A stretch of 64,000 nt of DNA from Halopenitus salinus (GCF_042662125.1 NZ_JBHSXL010000006.1:186001-250000); one strand, 5' to 3'. Shown: positions 33,703 through 42,341, counted from the first letter of the stretch. Numbers and translations are program-made. Notes: generated from the letters alone by a model not told the origin.

Positions 33703-34830
33703 GTGTACTGGCTCGAACTGGCCGGGGAGACGGACGCCTTCGCGACCTACGAGGCCGCGAGCGTCGCCGCCGGCGTCGAGGTGATGGCCCCCGGGATCGC
33801 CCGCGCGGAGGCGGTCGGAACCGGCATCCCGAGGCTCGCGTACACCCACGCCGCCCTCGAGTCGATCGGTCGGTGCGATCCGACCGTCGACGACGCGGTC
33901 CGGCTCCTCCGGGTCGCGTGTGCCGATCGGCCGATCGAGCAGGACGTCGAGGAACGCTCCAAAGCGGGTGACGAAGAGCCGCTCCGAACCGGATCGGTGG
34001 CGGTCCGGGCGCGCGACGTGCGCGCCACGACTGGCGTCTCGACCGGCCGCGCCGAACGCGAGCTCGGGCAGGTGCTCGTCGACCGCGGCTTCCGGGTCGA
34101 CCTCGAGGACCCCGACCACGTCCTGCGGGCGCTCTTTGCAGCCGGCAAGCGGCCGGACCACGAGGCCGTGGCGGGTGCCGATGGGGAGCGCGTCGAGGCG
34201 TGCGTGCTCGGGTGGGTCCACGCCGAGGCCGACCGCGAGTTCGCGCCGGAGCCGACCGACCGCCCGTTCTTCCAGCCGGGAAGCATGGATCCGATCGACG
34301 CCCGTGCGTACGTGAACGTGGCCGGCGCACGGCCGGGTGCGACGGTCCTCGACCCGATGTGTGGAACCGGCGGGCTGCCGATCGAGGCGGGACTCGTCGG
34401 GGCTCGCGTGCTCGCCGCGGACGCCCAGCCGAAGATGGTCCGGGGCACCCGGCGAAACCTGCGGACGTACCTCTCGGGGAGCTGGGACGTGCTCCGGGGG
34501 GACGCGACGGTACTGCCGGTCGTCGACGACGGAATCGACTGCGTCGTCTTCGATGCACCATACGGCCGCCAGTCGAAGATCGAGCGCCACGAACTCGCGG
34601 ATCTGGTCGCGGGCGCGCTCTCCGAGGCGGCGCGGGCGAGCGACCGAGCGGTGATGGTCGCCGACCGCGACTGGCGGTCGGCCGCGGTGGAGGCGGGCTG
34701 GGCGATAGACGCGCTGTTCGAGCGGCGAGTCCACCGATCGCTGACTCGGTACGTGCACGTCCTGTCCCTCGAGGAACCGGAACCGATACCGGAACGGGAA
34801 CCGGGAACGGAACCGGAACGGGAACCGTGA
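33703..34830 (+). CDS. tRNA (guanine10-N2)-dimethyltransferase, Trm-G10 family
   Basis: About 375 residues from a GTG start at 33703 (MYWLELAGETDAFATYEAA), as in relatives; a TTG eight codons upstream is unlikely. The N-terminal half is THUMP-like. The C-terminal Rossmann methyltransferase has the SAM motif DPMCGTGGLPIEAGL and the catalytic DAPYG. It methylates G10 in tRNA. It lies right after a tRNA gene. The last 18 residues are a repeat of Glu-Pro units built from ggaacc hexamers, probably disordered. Confidence 0.9.
   Translation: MYWLELAGETDAFATYEAASVAAGVEVMAPGIARAEAVGTGIPRLAYTHAALESIGRCDPTVDDAVRLLRVACADRPIEQDVEERSKAGDEEPLRTGSVAVRARDVRATTGVSTGRAERELGQVLVDRGFRVDLEDPDHVLRALFAAGKRPDHEAVAGADGERVEACVLGWVHAEADREFAPEPTDRPFFQPGSMDPIDARAYVNVAGARPGATVLDPMCGTGGLPIEAGLVGARVLAADAQPKMVRGTRRNLRTYLSGSWDVLRGDATVLPVVDDGIDCVVFDAPYGRQSKIERHELADLVAGALSEAARASDRAVMVADRDWRSAAVEAGWAIDALFERRVHRSLTRYVHVLSLEEPEPIPEREPGTEPEREP
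34777..34830. repeat. Hexamer-rich microsatellite in the methyltransferase C-terminus
   Basis: Imperfect ggaacc/ggaacg hexamers encode the Glu-Pro-Arg tail (EPEPIPEREPG and on). Confidence 0.65.
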
Positions 34831-34936
34831 ACGGAAACGTCGTTTCGAGCGAGCCGATAGTGAAACCGAAAGCACGCGTTTCGAAGGCCTCGGACGATAT
34901 CACGGATCGTTACACTTTCGCCGAGGTTCCGGGGAA

Positions 34937-34946
34937 CGGTTAAGTG
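34937..34946 (+). promoter_or_regulatory. TATA box that fixes the orc start
   Basis: cggttaagtg is 24-33 bases before the ATG at 34970. A GTG at 34958 would leave too little room. Confidence 0.5.
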
Positions 34947-34969
34947 ACCGGGGGGACGTGGTGTACACG

Positions 34970-36094
34970 ATGAGCGGGGATCCCGACGGGATGCTCTCGT
35001 GGGACGAGTCGGTCTTTCGTGACGAGCACGTCTTCGAGATCGACTACGTTCCCGAGACGTTCAAACACCGCGAGAGCCAGATCGAGGGGCTCAAGTACGC
35101 GCTTCGCCCCGCGGTTCGTGGATCCCGGCCGCTGAACACGATGGTCCGCGGGCCGCCGGGGACCGGAAAGACGACCGCGATCCAGAAGCTCTTCGGCGAG
35201 CTCGCCGGCGGGAGCGACGTCCGGACCGTCCGGGTCAACTGTCAGGTCGACTCGACGCGGTACGCCGTCTTCTCGAGGCTCTTCGAGCGCATCTTCGAGT
35301 ACGAGCCGCCCTCCTCGGGGATCTCCTTCAAGAAGCTGTTCGGACAGATCACGGACCGGCTGATCGAGGAGGACGAGGTCCTCGTGGTCGCCCTCGACGA
35401 CGTGAACTACCTGTTCTACGAGAACGAGGCCTCCGACACCCTCTATTCGATGCTGCGGGCCCACGAGACCCACTCGGGGGCGCGCATCGGCGTGATCGTC
35501 GTCTCCTCGGACCTCTCGCTCGAGGTGATCGACGAGCTGGACTCGCGCGTGCAGTCGGTGTTTCGTCCCGAGGAGGTCTACTTTCCGGTCTACGACGTCC
35601 CCGAGATCGTCGACATCCTCGGGGAGCGGGTCGAACGCGGGTTTCAAGACGGGGTCATCGACCGCCCCGAGCTCGAACGCGTCTCCGAGCTGACCGCCGA
35701 AAGCGGCGACCTGCGGGTCGGGATCGACCTGCTCCGGCGGGCCGGGCTCAACGCCGAGATGCGGGGATCGAAGACGATCGCCACGGAGGACGTCGAGGCG
35801 GCCTACGAGAAGTCGAAGTTCGTCCACCTCTCGCGGTCGCTTCGAGGCCTTTCCACCTCCGAGCGGGCGCTCGTCGAGGTGCTCGTCGAACACGACGGAG
35901 AGCGCGCCGGCGACGTCTACGAGGCGTTCCACGAGGAGACCGACCTGGGGTACACCCGCTATTCGGAGATCATCAACAAGCTCGACCAGCTCGGTCTCAT
36001 CGAGGCCGAGTACGCCGACGTCGAAGGGCGCGGCCGGTCGCGCACGCTCACGCTCGCGTACGACGCCGAGGCCGTGGTCGATCGGCTGGAGTGA
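34970..36094 (+). CDS. orc: Orc1/Cdc6-family replication initiator
   Basis: A 374-residue AAA+ protein, start MSGDPDGMLSWDESVFRDEH. Walker A GPPGTGKTT (61-69), Walker B VVALDDVNYL, sensor 1 near IVVSSDLS, and a C-terminal winged helix from about 285 (STSERALVEVLVEH, YSEIINKLDQLG). Haloarchaea carry several paralogues, only some tied to origins. The upstream 139 bp shows no obvious origin-recognition-box array, so this copy is probably not next to an active origin. It may act as an accessory initiator or regulator. Confidence 0.93.
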   Translation: MSGDPDGMLSWDESVFRDEHVFEIDYVPETFKHRESQIEGLKYALRPAVRGSRPLNTMVRGPPGTGKTTAIQKLFGELAGGSDVRTVRVNCQVDSTRYAVFSRLFERIFEYEPPSSGISFKKLFGQITDRLIEEDEVLVVALDDVNYLFYENEASDTLYSMLRAHETHSGARIGVIVVSSDLSLEVIDELDSRVQSVFRPEEVYFPVYDVPEIVDILGERVERGFQDGVIDRPELERVSELTAESGDLRVGIDLLRRAGLNAEMRGSKTIATEDVEAAYEKSKFVHLSRSLRGLSTSERALVEVLVEHDGERAGDVYEAFHEETDLGYTRYSEIINKLDQLGLIEAEYADVEGRGRSRTLTLAYDAEAVVDRLE

Positions 36095-36181
36095 GACGCC
36101 CGGGTTCGAGACCGACGAGCCGACGTCCCCGCACGGGACCGAACGGCGACGCTTTTTGTCGACGCCGCCGCACGGGAGGGT

Positions 36182-36910
36182 ATGAAGACGACCGGCGGCA
36201 CGGACGACCAGAAGCGACGGGCCGGCGAATCGGCCGCCGAGGCGGTGACCGACGGCGCGGTGGTCGGCCTCGGAACGGGATCGACGGCGGCGTTCGCGAT
36301 CCGCGCGATCGGCCGCATGGTCGATTCCGGCCTCGACGTCCGGGGCGTCCCCACGTCCTTCGCGTCCCGCGAACTCGCGCGAGAGCAGTCGATCCCGCTC
36401 GTCGACCTCGAGGAGGTCGTCGGAGGAGACGAGCCCGGAATCGACCTGGCGATAGACGGCGCCGATCAGGTCGTGATCGACGAGGGGGGAGCGGAGGAGG
36501 ACGTCGGAGCCATGATCAAGGGCGGCGGCGCGGCCCACGCGCGAGAGAAGGTCGTCGACGCGGCCGCGGATCGGCTGCTCGTCGTGGCCGATCCCTCGAA
36601 GGAGGCGACGACGCTCGACAGCGCGGTCCCCGTGGAGGTGCTTCCCGACGCTCGCGCGACGGTCGCACGGGAGATCCGGGCCGCGGGCGGGGAACCGACG
36701 CTGCGGCGGGCCCAGCGAAAGGACGGCCCGGTCGTCACCGACAACGGGAACCTCGTGTTGGACTGTTCGTTCGGAGCGATCGACGACCCCGCCTCGCTCG
36801 CGCGAACGATCGCGACCGTTCCGGGCGTGCTCGAACACGGGCTGTTCGTCGGACTCGCCGACGAGGTCCACGTCGGAACCGACGACGGCGTTCGCGTGAT
36901 CGAGTCCTGA
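36182..36910 (+). CDS. rpiA: Ribose-5-phosphate isomerase A
   Basis: A 242-residue RpiA. Conserved: GLGTGSTAAFAIRAIG, the catalytic DGADQV with KGGGAAHAREK, and the C-terminal VPGVLEHGLFVGLADEVHVG. It interconverts ribose 5-phosphate and ribulose 5-phosphate, feeding nucleotides and, via ribulose 5-phosphate, riboflavin synthesis. A c-T(5) element about 25-31 bases upstream (36152-36157) is the likely TATA box. Confidence 0.96.
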   Translation: MKTTGGTDDQKRRAGESAAEAVTDGAVVGLGTGSTAAFAIRAIGRMVDSGLDVRGVPTSFASRELAREQSIPLVDLEEVVGGDEPGIDLAIDGADQVVIDEGGAEEDVGAMIKGGGAAHAREKVVDAAADRLLVVADPSKEATTLDSAVPVEVLPDARATVAREIRAAGGEPTLRRAQRKDGPVVTDNGNLVLDCSFGAIDDPASLARTIATVPGVLEHGLFVGLADEVHVGTDDGVRVIES

Positions 36911-37045
36911 GGACCACCTCACGCGGAAAATCCGGGAGCCCTCACGCGAGAAGCCGAGCGACCTCACACGGGAGCCTCGCCGGCGCCGGATCGCGGACAC
37001 CGGGGCTGGCGAGGGGTGAAAAAACGGGAGGAAAGCGGGACCGAT

Positions 37046-37213
37046 CTACAGGTCGCGCGGCTGGACCGTCTTCCGGTCGTTCGCTTCCGCGCGGGCGGCG
37101 GCGTCCTCGAGCAGCTCCGCGACTTCCTCGTCGAGCGCCTCGTAGAAGTCCGAGGCGACGTTCTTGTCCTCCAGCGCTTCCTTGACCGCTGCCTTGACAA
37201 TGAGGTCTGCCAT
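37046..37213 (-). CDS. DUF1931 single histone-fold protein
   Basis: A 55-residue protein, MADLIVKAAVKEALEDKNVA at its start and ending RKTVQPRDL. The sequence matches half of a histone fold: a short helix, a long central helix and the R-K-T-V-x-P-x-D-L ending found in archaeal histones and TAF-like proteins. DUF1931-type proteins may form histone-like dimers, but this one is only about 55 residues, so a DNA role is uncertain. TTATTAAGTA about 25-30 bases upstream gives a leaderless mRNA. Confidence 0.85.
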   Translation of the reverse strand: MADLIVKAAVKEALEDKNVASDFYEALDEEVAELLEDAAARAEANDRKTVQPRDL

Positions 37214-37396
37214 GCAGACGGGACTATCCCTCGATACTTAATAAGAGTTCCTGAATTCGCCCGATACGGGGCCCGTAAGTGGGGTTAACGGCAAAATCAC
37301 CCGATACGTTCACACGTTAAACGGTATCGAGTGTCACGGTGTCGAAGGCCGCTACGGACCGACAGCTACGAACCGATCGGGCTCACAGGACCGGGT

Positions 37397-38164
37397 ATGC
37401 GCGACGTACTCGAAGCCCTCGCGGACGGCGAGATCGGCATCTCGGAGGCCGAATCACGGCTGTCGGGGTACGCGACGACCGACGCCGGACGGTTCGACGC
37501 CGCCCGCGAGACCAGACGGGGCATCCCCGAGGCGATCCTCGCGGACGGAAAGACGCCCGAGGAGACGGCACGGCTGGCGCGGACCGCGGTCGAGACGACG
37601 GGACGGGCGCTCGTGACCAGGGCGGATTCAGCGGTCGCCGAGGCCGCGATCGAGGCGGTGTACGCGGAGTTTCCCGACGCCGAGGTGGATCACGACGAAC
37701 GGACGCGAACCGTCGTCGTCCACACGCCGGAGTTCGAACCGCCGGATCTGGACGCGCGGGTCGCGATCGTCACCGGCGGGACGAGCGACGCGCCGATCGC
37801 GGGCGAGGCCGCCGTGATCGCCCGCGAGGTCGGCGCCGACGTCGATCTGATCGAGGACGTCGGAGTCGCGAGCCTCGTCCGGATCCTCGATCAGATCGAC
37901 CGCGTCCGCGAGGCCGACGTGGCGATCGTCGCGGCCGGCCGCGAGGGAGCGCTTCCGACGGTGGTCGCGGGGCTCGTCGACGTCCCGGTGATCGCCCTCC
38001 CGGTCGCGTCGGGATACGGCGTCGCCGGCGACGGGGAGGCGGCGCTCTACGGCGGGCTCCAGTCGTGTACCGTGGTGACGACGGTGAACGTCGACGCCGG
38101 GTTCGTCGCCGGCGCGCAGGCGGGGCTGATCGCCAGACGGATCGCGGCCGCCAGAGCGGAGTGA
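37397..38164 (+). CDS. larB: Nickel-pincer cofactor biosynthesis protein LarB (AIR carboxylase-like)
   Basis: A 255-residue protein with an N-terminal helical part (MRDVLEALADGEIGISEAES, RRGIPEAILADGKTPEE) and a C-terminal PurE-like domain (VTGGTSDAPIAGEAA, IVAAGREGALPTVVAGL, ASGYGVAG). LarB carboxylates and hydrolyses nicotinic acid adenine dinucleotide in the synthesis of the nickel-pincer nucleotide used by lactate racemase-type enzymes. LarC and LarE are not in this window. The ATG at 37397 was chosen by homology to the usual start; a longer frame to 37331 looks non-coding. Confidence 0.9.
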   Translation: MRDVLEALADGEIGISEAESRLSGYATTDAGRFDAARETRRGIPEAILADGKTPEETARLARTAVETTGRALVTRADSAVAEAAIEAVYAEFPDAEVDHDERTRTVVVHTPEFEPPDLDARVAIVTGGTSDAPIAGEAAVIAREVGADVDLIEDVGVASLVRILDQIDRVREADVAIVAAGREGALPTVVAGLVDVPVIALPVASGYGVAGDGEAALYGGLQSCTVVTTVNVDAGFVAGAQAGLIARRIAAARAE

Positions 38165-38174
38165 GGACCGAGGC

Positions 38175-38435
38175 GTGCACCACGTGTACGTCATCGAGTG
38201 TGCGGACGGCACCTACTACACGGGCTATACGACCGACGTCGAGCGCCGCGTCGCGGAACACGACGCCGGCGACGGGGCGCGGTACACGCGCGGTCGGACG
38301 CCCGTCGAGTTGCGCCACGTCGAGCAGTTCGAGACGCGCTCGGCGGCGATGTCGCGCGAGCACGCGATCAAGCAGCTATCGAGGGACGAAAAGGAGCGGC
38401 TGATCGAGGGATCGACCGGTGTGGACACCGAGTGA
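38175..38435 (+). CDS. GIY-YIG domain protein (UPF0213/YhbQ type)
   Basis: An 86-residue stand-alone GIY-YIG domain starting at GTG (MHHVYVIECADGTYYTGYTT). The conserved arginine lies in DVERRVAEHDAG, and the catalytic-type glutamate would be the late E in the SREHAIKQL region. It begins 11 bases after larB. Single-domain members have weak or unknown nuclease activity and may act in DNA repair. Confidence 0.9.
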   Translation: MHHVYVIECADGTYYTGYTTDVERRVAEHDAGDGARYTRGRTPVELRHVEQFETRSAAMSREHAIKQLSRDEKERLIEGSTGVDTE

Positions 38436-38555
38436 CGAGCGTCGTCGACGAGTGAGGAGTGGCGCCAGCGACGAGTGACACCCGCGATGCGTTGCCACCG
38501 GCGAGGATCGAACGGCAACGAGGCGTTTAACCGCGCGCTCTCCCGATCCCCGAAC

Positions 38556-38825
38556 ATGACGACGCTGTGGCTCGTCGACCGGGAGTTCGACTCGAAGGGG
38601 CTCGTCCGGCTCACCTACGCGACGACAGACGGCGAGCGCGTTCACACGAAGGAGATCGCCGAACAGCGGCTCTACATGGGCGACGGGGTGACCGCCGCGA
38701 TCGAGACCGGCGAGGACGGTGCAAACGAGGACCTCTCGACGGTGGACGCCGAGGCGGATCGCGATCGGTTCCGCACGGAGGCCCGGCGGATGGCGGCGGA
38801 CCACGATCCGGACGATCGGGTGTGA
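38556..38825 (+). CDS. Conserved small protein of unknown function
   Basis: An 89-residue acidic protein, MTTLWLVDREFDSKGLVRLT at its start, with an alpha/beta pattern and no membrane segment. I do not recognise a family. It is probably real: codon use is biased like that of the neighbours, and cgtttaacc (38524-38532) stands at TATA distance from the ATG. Monocistronic. Confidence 0.75.
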   Translation: MTTLWLVDREFDSKGLVRLTYATTDGERVHTKEIAEQRLYMGDGVTAAIETGEDGANEDLSTVDAEADRDRFRTEARRMAADHDPDDRV

Positions 38826-38844
38826 ATGCCGACGGGTCACGTTC

Positions 38845-38925
38845 CGGACGGTCAGGCGAGGGTTCGGGGCGGACGGTCAGGCGAGGGGTCGGCGAGCGGA
38901 GGAGAGGGAGGGAAAGGGTGGGGAA
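38845..38925. repeat. Short direct repeat upstream of hel308
   Basis: The block ggacggtcaggcgaggg occurs twice, the second time with one base changed, about 26 bases apart, followed by a purine-rich run. It lies outside any gene. Confidence 0.55.
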
Positions 38926-38947
38926 GTAGTCCGACCCCCACTCCGAT

Positions 38948-38957
38948 CGTTTAAACC
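38948..38957 (+). promoter_or_regulatory. TATA box for hel308-cgi121
   Basis: cgtttaaacc is 25-34 bases before the ATG at 38982 and excludes the GTG one codon earlier only weakly. Confidence 0.5.
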
Positions 38958-38981
38958 GGAACGGGCGCCAAGGGGGGCGTG

Positions 38982-41474
38982 ATGGAACCGAGTTCGCTCT
39001 CCGGGCTCCCCGATGGAGTCGCGGAGGCCCTGGAGGCCGAGGGGGTCTCACAGCTCTATCCGCCGCAGGCCGAAGCGGTCGAGGCCGGGCTGCTGGAGGG
39101 TGAAAACCTCCTCGCGGCGGTTCCGACCGCCTCCGGCAAGACGCTCATCGCGGAGCTGGCGATGCTCTCGGCGGTCGAACGCGGCGGCAAGGCGCTGTAC
39201 ATCGTCCCGCTTCGGGCGCTGGCGTCAGAAAAGCGCGAGGCGTTCGAGCGCTTTTCGGAGTTCGGCGTGACCGTCGGCGTCTCGACGGGCAACTACGAGT
39301 CGGACGGCGAGTGGCTCGCCACCCGCGACGTGATCGTGGCGACGAGCGAGAAGGTCGACTCGCTGATCCGTAACGGAGCCCCGTGGATCGACGAGCTCTC
39401 GTGTGTGGTGAGCGACGAGGTCCACCTGGTCGACGACCGCTCGCGGGGGCCGACCCTCGAGGTGACGCTCGCGAAGCTCCGGCGGATGAACGAGGGGCTC
39501 CAGACGGTCGCGCTCTCGGCGACGGTCGGCAACGCCGCGGAGATCGCGGGCTGGCTCGACGCGACGCTCGTCGAGTCCGACTGGAGGCCGATCGACCTCC
39601 GGATGGGCGTTCACTGCGACGGCGCGATCGACTTCGTCGACGGAGACAGACGCGAGGTGCCCGTCGGCGACGACCCCGGCGCGGACCAGACCGCGGCGCT
39701 CGTCGCCGACGCGCTCGACACCGTCGAGGACGGCCGAGGGGGATCCTCGCTCGTCTTCGTCAACTCCCGGCGCAACGCCGAGTCGGCGGCACGGGACCTG
39801 GCTCGGGTCACCGGGGATCGCCTCACCGAGGAGGAACGCGAGGAACTCGAGTCGCTCGCCGCGGAGATCCGCGACGCCTCAGAGACCGAGACCGCCTCCG
39901 ACCTCGCCGACGCCGTCGAACGGGGTGCGGCGTTTCACCACGCGGGGCTCGCGAGCGAGAACCGCTCGGCCGTCGAGGCGGCGTTTCGCGATCGGCTCGT
40001 CAAGTGCGTCTGTGCGACGCCGACACTCGCCGCCGGAGTGAACACCCCGGCGAGACGGGTGATCGTCCGCGACTGGCGACGCTACGACGGCGAGGTTGGC
40101 GGGATGAAGCCGCTCGACGTCCTCGAGATCCACCAGATGTGTGGGCGGGCGGGTCGTCCCGGTCTGGATCCCTACGGCGAGGCCGTGTTGCTGGCCGACG
40201 GACGCGAGGAATCCGAGGAGCTGTTCGATCGGTATCTCTGGGCCGATCCCGAGCCGGTCCGCTCGAAGCTCGCGGCCGAGCCGGCGTTGCGGACGCACGT
40301 GCTCGCGACCGTCGCGACGGGGTTCGCATCGACGCGCGACGGGCTCTTCGAGTTCCTCCGGAACACGCTGTACGCCGCCCAGGCCGACGACGACCGACAC
40401 CTCGAGCGCGTCGCCGACTCCGTCATCGAGTACCTGAGCGTTAACGACTTCCTCGAACGCGAGCGGGGACACGACGGCGAGCGGCTGGCGGCGACGTCCA
40501 TCGGCCACGCGGTCTCCCGACAGTACCTCGATCCGATGAGCGCCGCCGAGATGATCGACGGGCTTCGCGCGGCCGGCGGACGGGACGGGACCGGAAGCCG
40601 GAGCGACGAACGATACGCGCCGAGGAGGAGATCGGCCGCGGAGGAGGGCGACGGCGCGACGACCGGGAACGGGGACGACGGGGAGTCGGTCGAGTTCGTG
40701 ACCTACGATCGCGTCGAGGACGAGCCACAAAACGGGGCGGAGCCGGACGAGACGTCGGAGCCGGAGGGAACGAGCGAACCGGAGCCCGTCGATCTCTCGC
40801 CGCTCGGGCTGTATCACCTCGTGAGCCGTACGCCGGACATGTACGAGCTCTACCTCAAGTCCGGGGACAAAAAGCGGTACACGCAGACGTGTTACGAACG
40901 CGAGGACGAGCTGCTCGGAGCCACGCCGTCCGAACACGAGGACGTCCGCTTCGAGGACTGGCTCGCCTCGTTGAAGACCGCACGGCTCCTCGAGGACTGG
41001 GCGAACGAGGTGGACGAGGACCGGATCGCGGAGCGCTACGGGGTCGGTCCCGGCGACATCCGCGGCAAGGTCGACACCGCCGAGTGGCTGTTGCGGGCCG
41101 CGGAGACGCTGGCCAACGAGATCGAGATCGACGGCGCGAGCGAGATCCGGGAGGCGAGAAAGCGCATCGAGTACGGCGTCCGCGAGGAGCTGCTCGAGTT
41201 GGCCGGGATCCGGGAGGTCGGCCGCAAACGCGCCAGACGACTCTACGAGGCCGGAATCGAGTCGCGTTCGGACCTCCGCGAGGTCGACAAGTCGGTCGTT
41301 CTCGGGGCCCTTCGCGGGCGCGAGCGGACGGCCGAGACGATCCTGGAGAACGCCGGTCGCGAGGACCCGTCGATGGAGGACGTTCGGGCCGACGCGTCCG
41401 CCTCGGCGGCGGCGACGGCCGGGTCCGCCGGCGACGAGGGCGAGGGGCAGTCGAACCTGGGTGATTTCCGGTGA
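38982..41474 (+). CDS. hel308: ATP-dependent DNA helicase Hel308
   Basis: An 830-residue superfamily 2 Ski2-like helicase acting at stalled replication forks. Walker A PTASGKT (48-54), DEVH box, motif HHAGLASENR, and MCGRAGRPGLD as motif VI. After the helicase core come the winged helix, ratchet domain and a C-terminal HhH (GIREVGRKRARRLYEAG). A haloarchaeal acidic insertion of about 70 residues (near 525-600) rich in Gly, Glu and Pro interrupts the middle. It overlaps cgi121 by four bases. Confidence 0.96.
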   Translation: MEPSSLSGLPDGVAEALEAEGVSQLYPPQAEAVEAGLLEGENLLAAVPTASGKTLIAELAMLSAVERGGKALYIVPLRALASEKREAFERFSEFGVTVGVSTGNYESDGEWLATRDVIVATSEKVDSLIRNGAPWIDELSCVVSDEVHLVDDRSRGPTLEVTLAKLRRMNEGLQTVALSATVGNAAEIAGWLDATLVESDWRPIDLRMGVHCDGAIDFVDGDRREVPVGDDPGADQTAALVADALDTVEDGRGGSSLVFVNSRRNAESAARDLARVTGDRLTEEEREELESLAAEIRDASETETASDLADAVERGAAFHHAGLASENRSAVEAAFRDRLVKCVCATPTLAAGVNTPARRVIVRDWRRYDGEVGGMKPLDVLEIHQMCGRAGRPGLDPYGEAVLLADGREESEELFDRYLWADPEPVRSKLAAEPALRTHVLATVATGFASTRDGLFEFLRNTLYAAQADDDRHLERVADSVIEYLSVNDFLERERGHDGERLAATSIGHAVSRQYLDPMSAAEMIDGLRAAGGRDGTGSRSDERYAPRRRSAAEEGDGATTGNGDDGESVEFVTYDRVEDEPQNGAEPDETSEPEGTSEPEPVDLSPLGLYHLVSRTPDMYELYLKSGDKKRYTQTCYEREDELLGATPSEHEDVRFEDWLASLKTARLLEDWANEVDEDRIAERYGVGPGDIRGKVDTAEWLLRAAETLANEIEIDGASEIREARKRIEYGVREELLELAGIREVGRKRARRLYEAGIESRSDLREVDKSVVLGALRGRERTAETILENAGREDPSMEDVRADASASAAATAGSAGDEGEGQSNLGDFR

Positions 41475-42124
41475 CCGGTTCGAACGAGAAGGGATCGACC
41501 GAAGAGGGATCGACCGAGGGAGAAGCGTGCGACGCCTGCCCTAACCCCCGGTTTCTCGTCGGGACGACGTCGATCGACGATCTCGACGCCTTCTTGGGAC
41601 GAGTTCGGTCGATCCGCCGGGAGACCGGCGCGGTCGTCCAGGTGGTCGACGCGCGCTATGTGGTCTCTACGACCCAGCTCGAACGCGCGGTCGCGCGCGC
41701 CGAGCGGGCCTTCGAACGCGGCGAGGAGGTGGCCAGGGATCACGCGGTCGAGACGCTGTTGTACGCCGCCGGAAGACGCCAGATCGACGACGCGCTCGAG
41801 ATGGGCGTGGACGAGGGGGAGACGCCCGCGATCGGGATCGCCTACGCGTCGTCCGAGGAACGAAACGAAGGTTCGAGCGCCGCAGATGGCGTCGACGTCG
41901 AGGTGGCCCTCGATCGCCTCGCGGATCTGTTCGCGGACGGCGCCGCCCTCGATCCGGACGATTCGGCCGCTCCGACCGGGTCGAGGGAGCGAGTCGCCGA
42001 ACGGACGGACGAGGATCGGGTCCGGGCGTTCTACGACGTAAGCGACCGTGAACTGGCAGCCACCGACGGCACGCTCGCCGACGTGATCGAGGAGCGCGTG
42101 GCGCTACTGGACGTCGAGAAGTGA
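41471..42124 (+). CDS. cgi121: KEOPS complex subunit Cgi121
   Basis: A 217-residue subunit of KEOPS, which makes the N6-threonylcarbamoyl-adenosine (t6A) of tRNA. The core has RFLVGTTSIDDLDAFL, VVQVVDARYVVSTTQLERAVARA, and LLYAAGRRQIDDALEMG. The GTG start overlaps the hel308 stop. The N-terminus has a 24-residue Ser/Glu/Gly extension with CDACP. Linkage of hel308 and cgi121 is common in haloarchaea. Confidence 0.92.
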   Translation: MTGSNEKGSTEEGSTEGEACDACPNPRFLVGTTSIDDLDAFLGRVRSIRRETGAVVQVVDARYVVSTTQLERAVARAERAFERGEEVARDHAVETLLYAAGRRQIDDALEMGVDEGETPAIGIAYASSEERNEGSSAADGVDVEVALDRLADLFADGAALDPDDSAAPTGSRERVAERTDEDRVRAFYDVSDRELAATDGTLADVIEERVALLDVEK

Positions 42125-42159
42125 GCGAAAGAAGTGGGCGGAGAGAGTGACGAGAGAAG

Positions 42160-42232
42160 TAGTCCATCCTGGATTCGAACCAGGGTCGTTGCCCCCAGAA
42201 GGCAACAGGATTGGCCACTACCCCAATGGACT
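42160..42232 (-). tRNA. tRNA-Gln (CTG)
   Basis: A 73-nt tRNA on the minus strand. The acceptor stem is AGTCCAT/ATGGACT, discriminator A. The anticodon stem is TTGCC/GGCAA with loop TTCTGGG, so the anticodon is CTG. The T arm is CCTGG-TTCGAAT-CCAGG. There is no intron. In archaea it is first charged with Glu and converted by GatDE. A TATA-like element (cgttatgag, 42262-42270, read in reverse) is about 30 bases upstream. Confidence 0.95.
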
Positions 42233-42341
42233 CGATCGGCACCCGTTCGTACCCCGTCGAGCGTTATGAGTGTTCCGAAGCGGACCGAAGCGTCCTCGCC
42301 GAACCGACATACCCATACCCGAGAGCGCAAAAACGGGAGGT

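Noticed and set aside
34831..34969. Replication origin beside orc
   Set aside because: No paired origin-recognition-box-like repeats or AT-rich unwinding segment could be seen.
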